From NCBI GenBank assembly GCA_008363385.1, contig RHKY01000042.1, positions 1-46,323 on the forward strand: a stretch of 46,323 bases of DNA. The letters run 5' to 3'. The notes beneath the pieces are model-generated. The model was given only the letters and a program-made list of their open reading frames with translations. It did no database searches and was not told the DNA's origin. Both the position numbers and the translations under genes were made by a program. This DNA comes from Acidobacteriota bacterium (lineage in GTDB: Bacteria; Acidobacteriota; Thermoanaerobaculia; UBA5066). Shown one piece after another: positions 7,772 through 16,814 of this stretch. The stretch's first letter is position 1. Each line of letters starts with the position of its first letter.

Positions 7772-10700
7772 ACCGCCGCGTGACGGTGGTCGTCCTCTGC
7801 TGGAACCGCTGGGCGCTGACCCGGCGGTGCCTCGAGACGCTCCGCCGGCACACCGACCTCTCCTCGGCCGACGTCCTCGTCGTGGACAACGGCTCCACCG
7901 ACGAGACGCCCGCTCGCCTGCGGGAGCTCGACTGGCTGAAGGTCGTCACCCTCCCGAAGAACCTCGGCTACGTCCGGGGGAACAACGCCGGCATCGAGGC
8001 CGCCGCTCCCGGCTCCGACGTCCTCCTCCTCAACAACGACGTCGAGATCCGCGAGGACGGCTGGCTGGACCGACTGAGGGAGACCGCCCACTCCGCCCCC
8101 GACGTCGGGGTCGTGGGCTGCCGGCTCGTCCTGCCCGACGGCCGCCTGCTGCACGCGGGCGCCTACATCCTCCCCGAGACCTTCTGGGGGCAGCAGATCG
8201 GGTCGCTCGAGACGGACCTCGGGCAGTTCACACGGACCCGCGAGGTCCAGGCGGTCACGTTCGCCTGCGCGTACCTCCGCCGGGAGCTCCTGGACCGCAT
8301 CGGCCCGCTCTCGCTCGACTACGAGTCGTACTTCGAGGACACGGACACCTGCCTCAGGGCCCGGGAGGCGGGCTTCCGGGTCCTCTGCTGCGGCGACGTG
8401 ACGATCGTCCACCACGAGCACGGCTCCACGTCCGACTCCCCGGAGCTCTTCGACGAGGTCTTCCAGCGCTCCCGCGCCACCTTCTCCAGGCGCTGGAAGG
8501 GACCTCTCGAGTCCCGCTACCGGTACGGCGTCCACTGGCAGTCCGTCATCGGCATCGCGCACGGCTACGGGATGACGAGCCGCGAGATGCTCCGGGGGCT
8601 CGACGAGCGGGGCCTGAGGATGACCTACTCGTACGTCTACGGGCCGGGGACCCCCGTCCCGATCGACGAGCCGGAGAACACCGGCGACTACTACCTGAAC
8701 GTCGTCAAGGGCCGCAAGCGCGAAGCGCGCCCGGCGATCTCCGTCGTCTACGGGCAGGGAGACGTCTTCCGGTCGAACGCCGGGAAGTACCGGGTCGGCT
8801 ACACGATGCTCGAGGTGGACGGCTTCCCGGACGAGTGGGTGAAGCAGGCCAACGAGATGGACGAGGTCTGGGTCCCCTCCCAGGCCAACCGGGACGCCTT
8901 CGTCCGGTGCGGCGTCACCCGCCCGGTCTACGTGATGCCCCTCGGCGTCAACGTGGACCGGTTCCACCCGGGAGTCCCCGGGCACCGGAACCCGCACGGG
9001 GACTTCGTCTTCCTCACGAGCTTCGAGTGGGGGGAGCGCAAGGCGCCGGGTCTCCTCCTGCGCGTCTTCAACGAGACCTTCCGCCGGAACGACCCGGTCG
9101 TCCTCGTCTGCAAGGTGAACAACCGGAACGGGGGCCTCTCCATCCGGCGCGAGATCGAGGCGCTGCACCTGAAGACAGGCGGCGGCAGGATCGCCTTCGT
9201 CTTCAATCGGGAGCTCCCGTACGCCGAGCTCCCGGCGTTCTACAGGTCCGGCGACTGCTACGTCTCCCCGTCGCACGGCGAGGGGTGGGACATGCCGCTG
9301 ATGGAGGCGATGGCCTGCGGCCTCCCCTCGATCGCCACGGACTGGGGCGCCCACACCGAGTTCGTGAACGCGGACGTGGCCTACCCCCTCCGCTGCAAGG
9401 GGACGATCCCCGCGGTGGCCCTCTGTCCCTACTACAAGGGGTTCTCCTGGGCGAACCCCGACCCCGACCACCTCGCCGAGCTCTTCCACCACGTCGTCGA
9501 GAACCGCGAGGAGGCGGCCGAGGTCGGCCGCCGGGCCGCCGAGGAGGTCGCCCGGCGGTTCACGGTCGGGACGATGGTGGCGCGCCTGGAGGCCCGCCTC
9601 GACGAGATCGCGGGCGCCCCGGCGAGCGGGGCGCGGGCGGCCCGCCTCCGGCCGGCGGGACCTTCCCGGCCGTGCGTGGCCGTGGACGTCAGCCGCGGCA
9701 TCGGCGAGGAGGTCACCGGCGTCGGGCGGTACGCCCTCAACGTCTTCGACGGGCTGGCGCGCTTCGGCCCCGAGGACCTGGAGTACCTCGCGCTGCCGGG
9801 GTTCGGCGCCTTCACGCACCCCGAGTACGGGACCCGTTTCCGTTTCGACTCGGGCTGGGGGAAGAACGCCTCCGTCTACCGCGGACGGCTCCCGGCGTTC
9901 GGCAGCCCCGCGACGGTCGTGCCCGACGTCGCCCTGATCCACAGCACCGGCCACATGACGCCCGACGGGACGAGGCTGCCGCTCGTCTTCACCTCCCACG
10001 ACCTCTCCTTCCTGACGCACCCGGAGCTCCACACGAAGGAGAACGTCGACCTCTGCACGGCGAGCCACCGGAAGGCGCTGGCCCTGGGCGCGACCTTCGT
10101 CGCGGTCTCGGAGAGCACCCGCCGGGACCTCGTCACCCTCCTCGGCGTCCCGGAGGGGCGGGTCCGGGTCGTCCCGAACAGCTTCGACGAGCGCGTCTTC
10201 CGCCCGCCCCTCCCCGAGGACGTGGCCGAGAACGCCAGCCGCTTCAACGTCCCCGAGAGGTACTTCCTCTTCCTCGGGAGCCTCGAGCCCCGGAAGAACC
10301 TCGAGACCGTCCTCGACGCCGTCACCCGATTCGACGTCGGCGCTCCCCTCGTCGTGGTGGGCGCCAGCGGGTGGCACAACGACGCCCTCAGGCGGCAGCT
10401 CGAGAAGGCGGGGAGCCGGGCCCTGACCCTGGGGTACGCCGGGCGGGAGCACCTGCCGTCGCTGATCGGGGGCGCCCTCGCCCTCGTCTACCCGTCCCTG
10501 TACGAGGGCTTCGGCCTGCCGGTCCTGGAGGCGATGGCCTGCGGCACCCCGGTCGTGACCACCCGGGTCTCCTCCCTCCCCGAGGTGGGCGGGGAGGCCG
10601 TCGCCTACCTCGACGAGCCGAAGGACGCCGCCGCCCTGGCCGCGGTCCTTTCGCGCCTCTCCTCCGACGAGGAGGAGCGGCGCCGCCTGTCGGAGCGGGG

Positions 10701-10782
10701 TCTTTCGCAGGCCGAGCGCTTCCGCCTCGACGCCGTCACGAGGAGGCTCGTCGAGGTCTACCGGGAGAGCCTCGGCGCCTGA
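7768..10782 (+). CDS. Three-domain glycosyltransferase (GT2 + GT4-like + GT4)
   Basis: The protein has 1004 residues; ATG start by ATGA overlap. Residues about 3-280 are a GT2 (GT-A) domain with the VLCWNRWAL start, VVDNGSTDETP, the DxD-like LLNNDVEI and the acceptor-side YESYFEDTDTCLRAREAG. Residues about 320-620 are a GT4-like (GT-B) domain, seen in MPLGVNVDRFHPGV and HGEGWDMPLMEAMACGLPS. Residues about 635-1004 are a second GT4 domain (DVSRGIGEEVTGVGRYALNV, LGSLEPRKNLETVL, PSLYEGFGLPVLEAMACGTP) with the E-x7-E motif. Three catalytic units in one cytoplasmic chain suggest sequential sugar additions to one lipid-linked glycan. The first two domains are duplicated in the next gene. No membrane segment is evident. 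Confidence 0.93.
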   Translation: MNRRVTVVVLCWNRWALTRRCLETLRRHTDLSSADVLVVDNGSTDETPARLRELDWLKVVTLPKNLGYVRGNNAGIEAAAPGSDVLLLNNDVEIREDGWLDRLRETAHSAPDVGVVGCRLVLPDGRLLHAGAYILPETFWGQQIGSLETDLGQFTRTREVQAVTFACAYLRRELLDRIGPLSLDYESYFEDTDTCLRAREAGFRVLCCGDVTIVHHEHGSTSDSPELFDEVFQRSRATFSRRWKGPLESRYRYGVHWQSVIGIAHGYGMTSREMLRGLDERGLRMTYSYVYGPGTPVPIDEPENTGDYYLNVVKGRKREARPAISVVYGQGDVFRSNAGKYRVGYTMLEVDGFPDEWVKQANEMDEVWVPSQANRDAFVRCGVTRPVYVMPLGVNVDRFHPGVPGHRNPHGDFVFLTSFEWGERKAPGLLLRVFNETFRRNDPVVLVCKVNNRNGGLSIRREIEALHLKTGGGRIAFVFNRELPYAELPAFYRSGDCYVSPSHGEGWDMPLMEAMACGLPSIATDWGAHTEFVNADVAYPLRCKGTIPAVALCPYYKGFSWANPDPDHLAELFHHVVENREEAAEVGRRAAEEVARRFTVGTMVARLEARLDEIAGAPASGARAARLRPAGPSRPCVAVDVSRGIGEEVTGVGRYALNVFDGLARFGPEDLEYLALPGFGAFTHPEYGTRFRFDSGWGKNASVYRGRLPAFGSPATVVPDVALIHSTGHMTPDGTRLPLVFTSHDLSFLTHPELHTKENVDLCTASHRKALALGATFVAVSESTRRDLVTLLGVPEGRVRVVPNSFDERVFRPPLPEDVAENASRFNVPERYFLFLGSLEPRKNLETVLDAVTRFDVGAPLVVVGASGWHNDALRRQLEKAGSRALTLGYAGREHLPSLIGGALALVYPSLYEGFGLPVLEAMACGTPVVTTRVSSLPEVGGEAVAYLDEPKDAAALAAVLSRLSSDEEERRRLSERGLSQAERFRLDAVTRRLVEVYRESLGA

Positions 10783-10798
10783 GCCGCGCGAGCGACCC

Positions 10799-12646
10799 AT
10801 GGGCCCGCGCCGCGTCACGGTGGTCGTCCTCTGCTGGAACCGCTGGGCGCTGACCGAGCGGTGCCTCTCGACGCTTCGCCGCCACACCGACCTCTCCTCC
10901 GCCGACGCCCTCGTCGTGGACAACGGCTCCACCGACGAGACGCCCGAACGGTTGCGCGAGCTCGACTGGCTGAAGGTCGTCGCCCTCCCGGAAAACCTCG
11001 GCTACGTCCGGGGGAACAACGCCGGCATCGAGGCCGCCGACCCCGGCTCGGACGTCCTCCTCCTCAACAACGACGTCGAGATCCGCGAGGACGGCTGGCT
11101 GGATCGCCTGAGGGAGACCGCCCACTCCGCCCCCGACGTCGGGGTCGTCGGCTGCCGGCTCGTCCTGCCCGACGGGCGCCTCCTCCACGCGGGGACCTAC
11201 GTCCTCCCCGACGACTGCTGGGGCCAGCAGATCGGTTCCCTCGAGACCGACGTCGGGCAGTTCACCCGCACCCGCGAGGTGGAAGGGGTCGTCTTCGCCT
11301 GCGCCTACCTCCGGCGGGAGCTCCTGGAGAGGATCGGCCCGCTCTCGCTCGAGTACGAGTCGTACTTCGAGGACACGGACTTCTGCCTGCGAGCCCGGGA
11401 GGCGGGCTACCGGACGCTCTGCTGCGGAGACGTGACGATCGTCCACCACGAGCACGGCTCCACGTCCGACTCCCCGGAGACGTTCGACGAGGTCTTTGCG
11501 CGCTCGCGCGCGACGTTCCGGAAGCGCTGGAAGGAGTCCCTCGAGGCCCGCTACCGGCACGACGTCCACTGGCAGTCGCTCCTCGCCTTCTCGACCGGCT
11601 ACGCGGCGAGCAGCCGCGACCTCGTCCGGGCGCTGGACCGCGCGGGAGTGAGGGTCAGCTACTCGTACGTCTACGGCCCCGGCACGCCGTTCCCGTTCCC
11701 GGAGCCGCCCGAGACCCGCGACCACCTCCTGAAGGTCGTCGGGCAGCGGCGGCGAAGGGGCGCCGTCTCCGTCGTCTACGCCCAGGGGGACGTCTTCCGC
11801 CGCAGCGCCGGGAGGGTCCGCGTCGGCTACACGATGCTGGAGGTGGACGGGTTCCCGAAGGAGTGGGTCCGCCAGGCCAACGAGATGGACGAGGTCTGGG
11901 TCCCGACCCGCTTCAACCGGGACGCCCTCCTCCGGTGCGGCGTCACGCGCCCCGTCCACGTGATGCCGCTCGGCGTCGACGTCGACCGCTTCCACCCCGG
12001 GGTCCGGGGCGTCCGGGACCCCGCCGGCCGGTTCGTCTTCCTCTCCGTCTTCGAGTGGAGCGAGCGGAAGCTCCCGGGCCTCCTCCTCTCCGTCTTCAAC
12101 CGGACGTTCTCCGCCGCCGAGCCGGTCCTCCTCGTGGCCAAGGTCGACAACCGCGACCCGGCGCGCCGGGTCCGGGAGGAGGTGGAGGCGCTCCACCTCG
12201 CGTCGACGGGAGGCCGGGTCGTCCTCCTCCACAACCGGGAGTTCCCGCACGAGGAGCTTCCGAGCCTCTACGGCTCCGCCGACGCGTACGTCTCGGCGGG
12301 GCGCGGAGAGGGGTGGGACCTCCCGTTGACGGAGGCGATGGCCTGCGGACTCCCCGCGATCGCCACCGACTGGGGCGCGCACACGGAGTACCTCGACGCC
12401 TCCGTCGGGTACCCCCTCGCCATCCGCGGCACGGTCCCCGCCGTCTCGAGCAACGCCGTCCACGAGGGCTTCTCGTGGGCCGACCCGGACCCCGACGCCC
12501 TCTCGGCCCTCCTGCGGCAGGTCTACGAGGAGCGAGAGGAGGCCGCCGCGAGGGGGCGCCGCGCCGCCGCGGAGATGTGCGCGCGCTGGAGGTGGGACCA
12601 CGCCGCCGCGAGGGTCGTCGAGCGCCTCGTCGAGCTCGGGGCCTGA
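10799..12646 (+). CDS. Two-domain glycosyltransferase (GT2 + GT4-like), tandem paralogue
   Basis: The protein has 615 residues and begins 16 nt after the previous gene. It aligns end to end with residues 1-620 of that protein and lacks the third domain. The GT2 part carries the same motifs (VVDNGSTDETP, LLNNDVEI, YESYFEDTDFCLRAREAG) and the GT4-like part the same HPGV and GEGWDLPLTEAMACGLP motifs. Identity is not uniform: about 95% over the first 130 residues and close to 60% in the GT4 half (counted by eye). This is a tandem duplication followed by divergence, with possible gene conversion at the 5' end. No clear Shine-Dalgarno sequence precedes the ATG, so translation may depend on the upstream gene. 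Confidence 0.93.
   Translation: MGPRRVTVVVLCWNRWALTERCLSTLRRHTDLSSADALVVDNGSTDETPERLRELDWLKVVALPENLGYVRGNNAGIEAADPGSDVLLLNNDVEIREDGWLDRLRETAHSAPDVGVVGCRLVLPDGRLLHAGTYVLPDDCWGQQIGSLETDVGQFTRTREVEGVVFACAYLRRELLERIGPLSLEYESYFEDTDFCLRAREAGYRTLCCGDVTIVHHEHGSTSDSPETFDEVFARSRATFRKRWKESLEARYRHDVHWQSLLAFSTGYAASSRDLVRALDRAGVRVSYSYVYGPGTPFPFPEPPETRDHLLKVVGQRRRRGAVSVVYAQGDVFRRSAGRVRVGYTMLEVDGFPKEWVRQANEMDEVWVPTRFNRDALLRCGVTRPVHVMPLGVDVDRFHPGVRGVRDPAGRFVFLSVFEWSERKLPGLLLSVFNRTFSAAEPVLLVAKVDNRDPARRVREEVEALHLASTGGRVVLLHNREFPHEELPSLYGSADAYVSAGRGEGWDLPLTEAMACGLPAIATDWGAHTEYLDASVGYPLAIRGTVPAVSSNAVHEGFSWADPDPDALSALLRQVYEEREEAAARGRRAAAEMCARWRWDHAAARVVERLVELGA
10811..11500 (+). repeat. Direct DNA repeat of the GT2-coding segment (copy of about 7780-8470)
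   Basis: The GT2-coding DNA of the second glycosyltransferase is nearly identical to that of the first; long runs such as gtcgtcctctgctggaaccg are unchanged and many third positions are conserved. Similarity falls off downstream. It is a homologous segment able to recombine; a crossover would fuse the two genes and delete about 3 kb. Confidence 0.75.
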
Positions 12647-12661
12647 CGCACCCGGGAGAAC

Positions 12662-13630
12662 TCAGAGGCGGCGCGCGACGAGGACCGTGAAGTCCGACGC
12701 GAAGGCGCCCGAGGCCAGGATCGCCTCCTCCAGCCGGGCCAGGAGCAGGAGGATCGCGCGGTCCTCGGGGACGTCGGCGCGGAAGTTGTGGACGACGTGC
12801 TCGAGCACGAGGGCCAGGAACGTCCCGCCGTAGTCCAGCCGCTCCTCGATCCGGAATCGCCGCCCCACCTGAGCGACGATCTCGTCGGACCGGACGGCCT
12901 CGGAGGGATCGGTCCGGTTCCACCACTCCACGGGGTGCGTGACGTACTCGGTCTTCAGGCCCCCCGTCACCACGTCCCGCCGCAGGCGGTCCGGCAGGAG
13001 CGCGAGGAGCTCGCGCACCTTCGCCAGCTGCGCCTCGGGGAACTGGAACTGCCGCGCACCGACGAACTCGTTGGCCAGGAGGAGGCCGCCGCGGACGAGC
13101 ACTTCGCGCACGGCATCCAGGAGCTGCTCCAGCTCGCGGACATGGTGCAGCGACATGTTCATCAGCACCACGTCGAAGGGTCCACGCGGCAGGCGGGGCG
13201 CGTTCAGGTCGACCGGCCCGAACTCGATGTTGGAGACCCCCTCGCGCGCGCACGCCTGGCGTGCCAGCTCGAGCGCGCCCGGCGCGGCGTCCAGGGCGAC
13301 CATGCTCCCCACGAGGCCCATCCGGGAGGCGAAGACCTCCTGGCCGGCGCTGCCGCATCCGAGGCTCAGCCAGCGAGACGGGGGCGCCAGACCGAGCCGC
13401 CGCCCGATGCCGACGAGCCAGTTCGTCCGGGGATCGCCGGTCAGCCTCGGCTGGACGTACCCCTCCAGGACCAGCGTCGAGTCGAGCCACCCGCGCGGGA
13501 CGGCATCCTGCCGCGTCTCGGCCATCTCGCTCCAGACCACGGCGACCTGTGCGAGCCCCGGGTCCGGGGCCGGCGCGGCCTCGGGGCGCCGGGTCCCCCG
13601 GAGGGCTTTCAAGACGCGGGGCCAGCTCAT
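12662..13630 (-). CDS. SAM-dependent class I methyltransferase
   Basis: The protein has about 322 residues from the ATG at 13630; a longer in-frame GTG at 13735 adds a low-complexity stretch that looks non-coding. Motif I (WLSLGCGSAGQEVFA), the acidic residue ending strand 2 (MVALDAAPGALELARQA) and motif IV (FDVVLMNMSLHHV) define a Rossmann-fold methyltransferase. The C-terminal half (VEWWNRTDPSEAVRSDEIV and after) is unassigned. It is convergent with the glycosyltransferase operon (15-bp gap), so it may modify the same glycan or its precursor; the substrate cannot be told from sequence. Confidence 0.88.
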   Translation of the reverse strand: MSWPRVLKALRGTRRPEAAPAPDPGLAQVAVVWSEMAETRQDAVPRGWLDSTLVLEGYVQPRLTGDPRTNWLVGIGRRLGLAPPSRWLSLGCGSAGQEVFASRMGLVGSMVALDAAPGALELARQACAREGVSNIEFGPVDLNAPRLPRGPFDVVLMNMSLHHVRELEQLLDAVREVLVRGGLLLANEFVGARQFQFPEAQLAKVRELLALLPDRLRRDVVTGGLKTEYVTHPVEWWNRTDPSEAVRSDEIVAQVGRRFRIEERLDYGGTFLALVLEHVVHNFRADVPEDRAILLLLARLEEAILASGAFASDFTVLVARRL

Positions 13631-13808
13631 TCCCGGCGATTCGACCGTCCGGACCCGGCCCGTCGGAGGGGGGGACGTCCCGCTGCTCAGACAGGCTGAT
13701 CGGGATCCGGCTCTGGCGTCGGTCGACCATAGCACGTCGCCCGCAAGGCTGCCGGGCGCGGACGGAGCCGGCCGCGCGATGCCCTATCATCGCCGCCAGG
13801 GGGTCTGG

Positions 13809-14288
13809 ATGCGGCTGCACGCGAGTCGGTTCCTGGCGTTTGCGGCGATGGCGATTCTCGGCGCCGCCTGCGGGAAGAGGCCGGATACCGTCCCGGAGGG
13901 CGGGGCCGCGGGAGGCTTCCGCGCGACGCTCAAGGACGCGGGCGATCCCCTCGTGCTGCGTCCTGGAGCGACGACGACGCGGCCGGTCACGATCCGGAAC
14001 GTCTCCCCGGTCCCCTTCCCGGCGGACGGCCGGGTCGACTCGCCGAAGGCCGTGAACGTCTCGTACCACTGGCTCGACGCCGCCGGCAAGGTCGTGGTCT
14101 TCGACGGTGCCCGGACGGCGCTCCCCGCCCCCCTCGGGCCCGGAGAGGCGGTCACCCTCGACCTGAAGGTCGTGGCTCCCGAGCGGCAGGGCTCCTACGT
14201 CCTCGAGATCGACCTCGTCCAGGAGGGGGTCGCCTGGTTCGCGGCCCTGGGCTCCGAGACGCTCCGGAAGCCGGCCAGGGTGGAGTGA
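13809..14288 (+). CDS. Lipoprotein with Ig-like module shared with the next gene
   Basis: The protein has 159 residues. I chose the ATG at 13809 because AGGGGG lies 6 nt before it and a lipoprotein signal follows (lipobox LGAAC, then GKRPD). The rest is one extracellular beta-rich module: TIRNVSPVPFPADGRVDSP, VSYHWLDAAGKVVVFDGART, LGPGEAVTLDLKVVAP and EIDLVQEGVAWF. A near copy forms the C-terminus of the next protein, and a more distant copy lies just before that one. Its stop overlaps the next GTG (GTGA), so the two are co-translated. The module resembles Ig-like folds attached to glycan-acting proteins; binding of glycan or a partner protein is inference. Confidence 0.82.
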   Translation: MRLHASRFLAFAAMAILGAACGKRPDTVPEGGAAGGFRATLKDAGDPLVLRPGATTTRPVTIRNVSPVPFPADGRVDSPKAVNVSYHWLDAAGKVVVFDGARTALPAPLGPGEAVTLDLKVVAPERQGSYVLEIDLVQEGVAWFAALGSETLRKPARVE

Positions 14289-16795
14289 TCGGGCCGGGCG
14301 CGACCCGCCCCGCGGTCCGACCGTCGAACGGTCGGATCGCCCTCCTGCTCTTCCTCGTCTCCTGGGTCGGGTTCAACGCGAACCTCCGGACGACGGCGGG
14401 GTACGACGGGCTGGCTGCGAGCCTGATCCCCTTCGGCCTCTGGCACGGGGACGGCCTCTACCTCGACGCCGTGGGCGGGACGCTGCCGCCCGAGGTCGGC
14501 TACTCGATCGTCCGGTCCCGGACCGGCCACTGGGTCTCCCTCTATCCCGTCGTCACCCCGCTCCTCGTGTCGCCGCTCTATCTCCCGACGCTCTTCCTGG
14601 AGGGGTTCCGGCCCGACGACCCGGTCACCGGCCGGGTCGTGCGCAGCCTGATGGAGAAGCTCTCGGCCTCGACGCTCGCCGCGCTGTCGGTCGCCGTGGT
14701 CTTCCTCCTCCTGCGGCGCCGGGCCTCGCCTCGGCTGGCCACCTTCCTGGCGCTGGCCTACGCCTTCGGGACCTCGACCTGGTCGGTCTCGAGCCAGCAG
14801 CTCCAGCAGCACGCCGCCGCACAGCTCCTCCTCGCCCTCTGCCTGCTCCTGGTCACAGGGGAGGGGCAGCTTCGCCTCGCGGGCCTGGGCTTCCTCGGTC
14901 TCCTCTCCGGGCTCCTGACGGCCAACCGCCCCCAGGACGTCTTCTTCTCGGCCGCTCTCGCCTGGATCGTCCTCCGCCGGCACGGGCGGCGCTCCTGGCC
15001 CTTCCTCCTCGGGGCGGGGCTCGTGGCCGCGGCTCTCGTCGCGTACAACGTGACGCACTTCAGCGGCGTCACCGGCGGCTACGGCGACTACCGTCTCCCC
15101 GACGGCGGCCGGCTGGAGCCGTCGTTCCCTTCGCTGACGGCCGTCGCCGGCCTGCTGTTCAGCAACCGCGGCGTCTTCACCTTCAGCCCGATCCTGCTCC
15201 TGCTCCTCCTCAGGCCGCGGGCGATCGCGGGCCCGGTCCGCGAGAACGCGATCCTGGCGGGCGGCTGGGTCTCCTGCGTCCTCTTCTTCGCGGCCTACCC
15301 CGGCTGGTCGGGCGGCTACACCTACGGCCCGCGCTACCTCGCCGACGGGCTCCCGCTCCTCTTCCTCTTCCTGGCGGGACCGGCCGCGTCGGTCCGCTCC
15401 GTGGCGGGGCGCACCCTCCTCGGGGTGTCCGTCCTGTTCGCCGTCTCCCTGCAGGCGATCGGCGCCTTCTGCTACCCGGGCGGCGACAGCGGGAACGAGC
15501 GCCACGGCTCCTGGACCGTGAGCCGTTCCTCTCCCGTCCTGGCCTTCTCGGCGGGGCTCCAGCCGCTCCACTTCCTCCCCCTCGTCGCGCCGTCCCTCCC
15601 GATGGCGAGGGCCCTCGCCCCGGAGGAGGGGCGCGGGGCTCTCCGCTTCGCCGAGCCCCCTCCGGCGTCGGTCCCGGCCGACGCCCGACCGGACGTCCGA
15701 GTCGCGGTGACGAACCGCGGGAAGGGGCGCTGGAGCTCCTTCGGCGGCTGGTTCGGCGAGGGCGCCGTCAAGCTGGCGGCCTGGTGGACGACGGGGGACG
15801 GCTCCCCGACCCCCGGTTCCGTCCCCACCGAGGCGTGGATCGCCTCGAGCCTGCTCCCGGGCGAGACCGCGGTGACGACGATCCGCCCCCGGGCTCCCGC
15901 GGCGGCGGGCTCCTACCGGCTCCGCCTGGGGATCGTCCAGGTCGGGAACCCATCGGCCGGCGGACCCGGCGCGGAGGGACCGGGTGTCCTCGAGGCTCCG
16001 ATCCAGGTGTCGCCGGCAGCCCTCGGCTCGGGGCCCAGGGTCATCTGGGGCGGCGTCGACGGGCCTTCGGAGATCGTCGCCGGCCGGCGCGCGAGGTACC
16101 GCGTCCGCCTCCGGAACGGCTCGACGACCCCGTGGACCGACCAGGTCCACCTCTCGTACCACTGGAGGAGCGCGGACGGCGTGGAGCTGCACCGGGAGGG
16201 GGGACGCGCGAACCTCGTCCCGATGTCCGAGGAGGGCGGGTTCGGCCTCTACCTCATCGAGGTCGTGGCCGACGTCCCGGCCGGGACCTACCGGCTCGAG
16301 CTGGACCTCGTCGAGGAGGGAGTGGCCTGGTTCGCCGCCCGCGGAGGCGCCCCGCTGGCCCTCGACGTCGCCGTGCGCGAGGCCGGGCCGTCCGTCACGT
16401 TCGCGCCCCTGCCCCCCGGGGCGTTCCGGGCCGAGCTCGAGGCGCCCGACGTCCCGGCCTCCATGCGACCGGGCCTGACGATCGAGACGCCCGTCCGCGT
16501 CCGGAACCTCTCCCCGGTCCCGTTCCCCGCCGACGGGCGGATCGACGGGGGGCTGCGGGTGAACGTGACCTACCGGTGGCTCGACGCCGGCGGGAGCGTC
16601 GTGGTCCCGGACGGCGCCCGCACCGCGCTCCCCTCGCCGCTGGCCCCGGGCGAGGCCGTGACGGTCCCGGCCCTCCTCGTCGCCCCGGAGACGCCGGGGG
16701 AGTACGAGCTGGAGATCGACCTCGTCCAGGAAGGTGTCGAGTGGTTCGGGATCCGGGGGTCGCGGACGCTCCGCCGGCGGGTCGCGGTGGACTGA
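14285..16795 (+). CDS. Polytopic membrane protein (GT-C-like) with C-terminal Ig-like modules
   Basis: The protein has 836 residues and a GTG start in a GTGA overlap. Residues about 18-420 contain some ten hydrophobic helices. The first large loop after helix 1 (TAGYDGLAASLIPFGLWHGD) and the overall plan resemble GT-C lipid-sugar-dependent glycosyltransferases, though no family is certain. Residues about 420-836 are soluble, probably periplasmic, with one divergent beta module, then two copies of the YHW...LDLVEEGVAWF-type module (about 585-700 and 705-836). The last copy almost repeats the preceding lipoprotein (VRNLSPVPFPADGRIDGG, EIDLVQEGVEWFGIRGS). It could transfer sugars on the periplasmic face, with the modules holding the product or the lipoprotein partner. 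Confidence 0.78.
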   Translation: MIGPGATRPAVRPSNGRIALLLFLVSWVGFNANLRTTAGYDGLAASLIPFGLWHGDGLYLDAVGGTLPPEVGYSIVRSRTGHWVSLYPVVTPLLVSPLYLPTLFLEGFRPDDPVTGRVVRSLMEKLSASTLAALSVAVVFLLLRRRASPRLATFLALAYAFGTSTWSVSSQQLQQHAAAQLLLALCLLLVTGEGQLRLAGLGFLGLLSGLLTANRPQDVFFSAALAWIVLRRHGRRSWPFLLGAGLVAAALVAYNVTHFSGVTGGYGDYRLPDGGRLEPSFPSLTAVAGLLFSNRGVFTFSPILLLLLLRPRAIAGPVRENAILAGGWVSCVLFFAAYPGWSGGYTYGPRYLADGLPLLFLFLAGPAASVRSVAGRTLLGVSVLFAVSLQAIGAFCYPGGDSGNERHGSWTVSRSSPVLAFSAGLQPLHFLPLVAPSLPMARALAPEEGRGALRFAEPPPASVPADARPDVRVAVTNRGKGRWSSFGGWFGEGAVKLAAWWTTGDGSPTPGSVPTEAWIASSLLPGETAVTTIRPRAPAAAGSYRLRLGIVQVGNPSAGGPGAEGPGVLEAPIQVSPAALGSGPRVIWGGVDGPSEIVAGRRARYRVRLRNGSTTPWTDQVHLSYHWRSADGVELHREGGRANLVPMSEEGGFGLYLIEVVADVPAGTYRLELDLVEEGVAWFAARGGAPLALDVAVREAGPSVTFAPLPPGAFRAELEAPDVPASMRPGLTIETPVRVRNLSPVPFPADGRIDGGLRVNVTYRWLDAGGSVVVPDGARTALPSPLAPGEAVTVPALLVAPETPGEYELEIDLVQEGVEWFGIRGSRTLRRRVAVD

Positions 16796-16814
16796 GCCGG
16801 GCGCGGGCCCACGC

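Noticed and set aside
13785-13790. TATCAT as a leaderless -10 for the lipoprotein
   Set aside because: A good ribosome site and 18-nt distance to ATG 13809 do not fit the leaderless pattern; no -35 is visible.
14443-14458. TGGCACGGGGACGGCC, sigma54-like
   Set aside because: It lies inside the coding region of the membrane protein, and the -12 half matches only GC.
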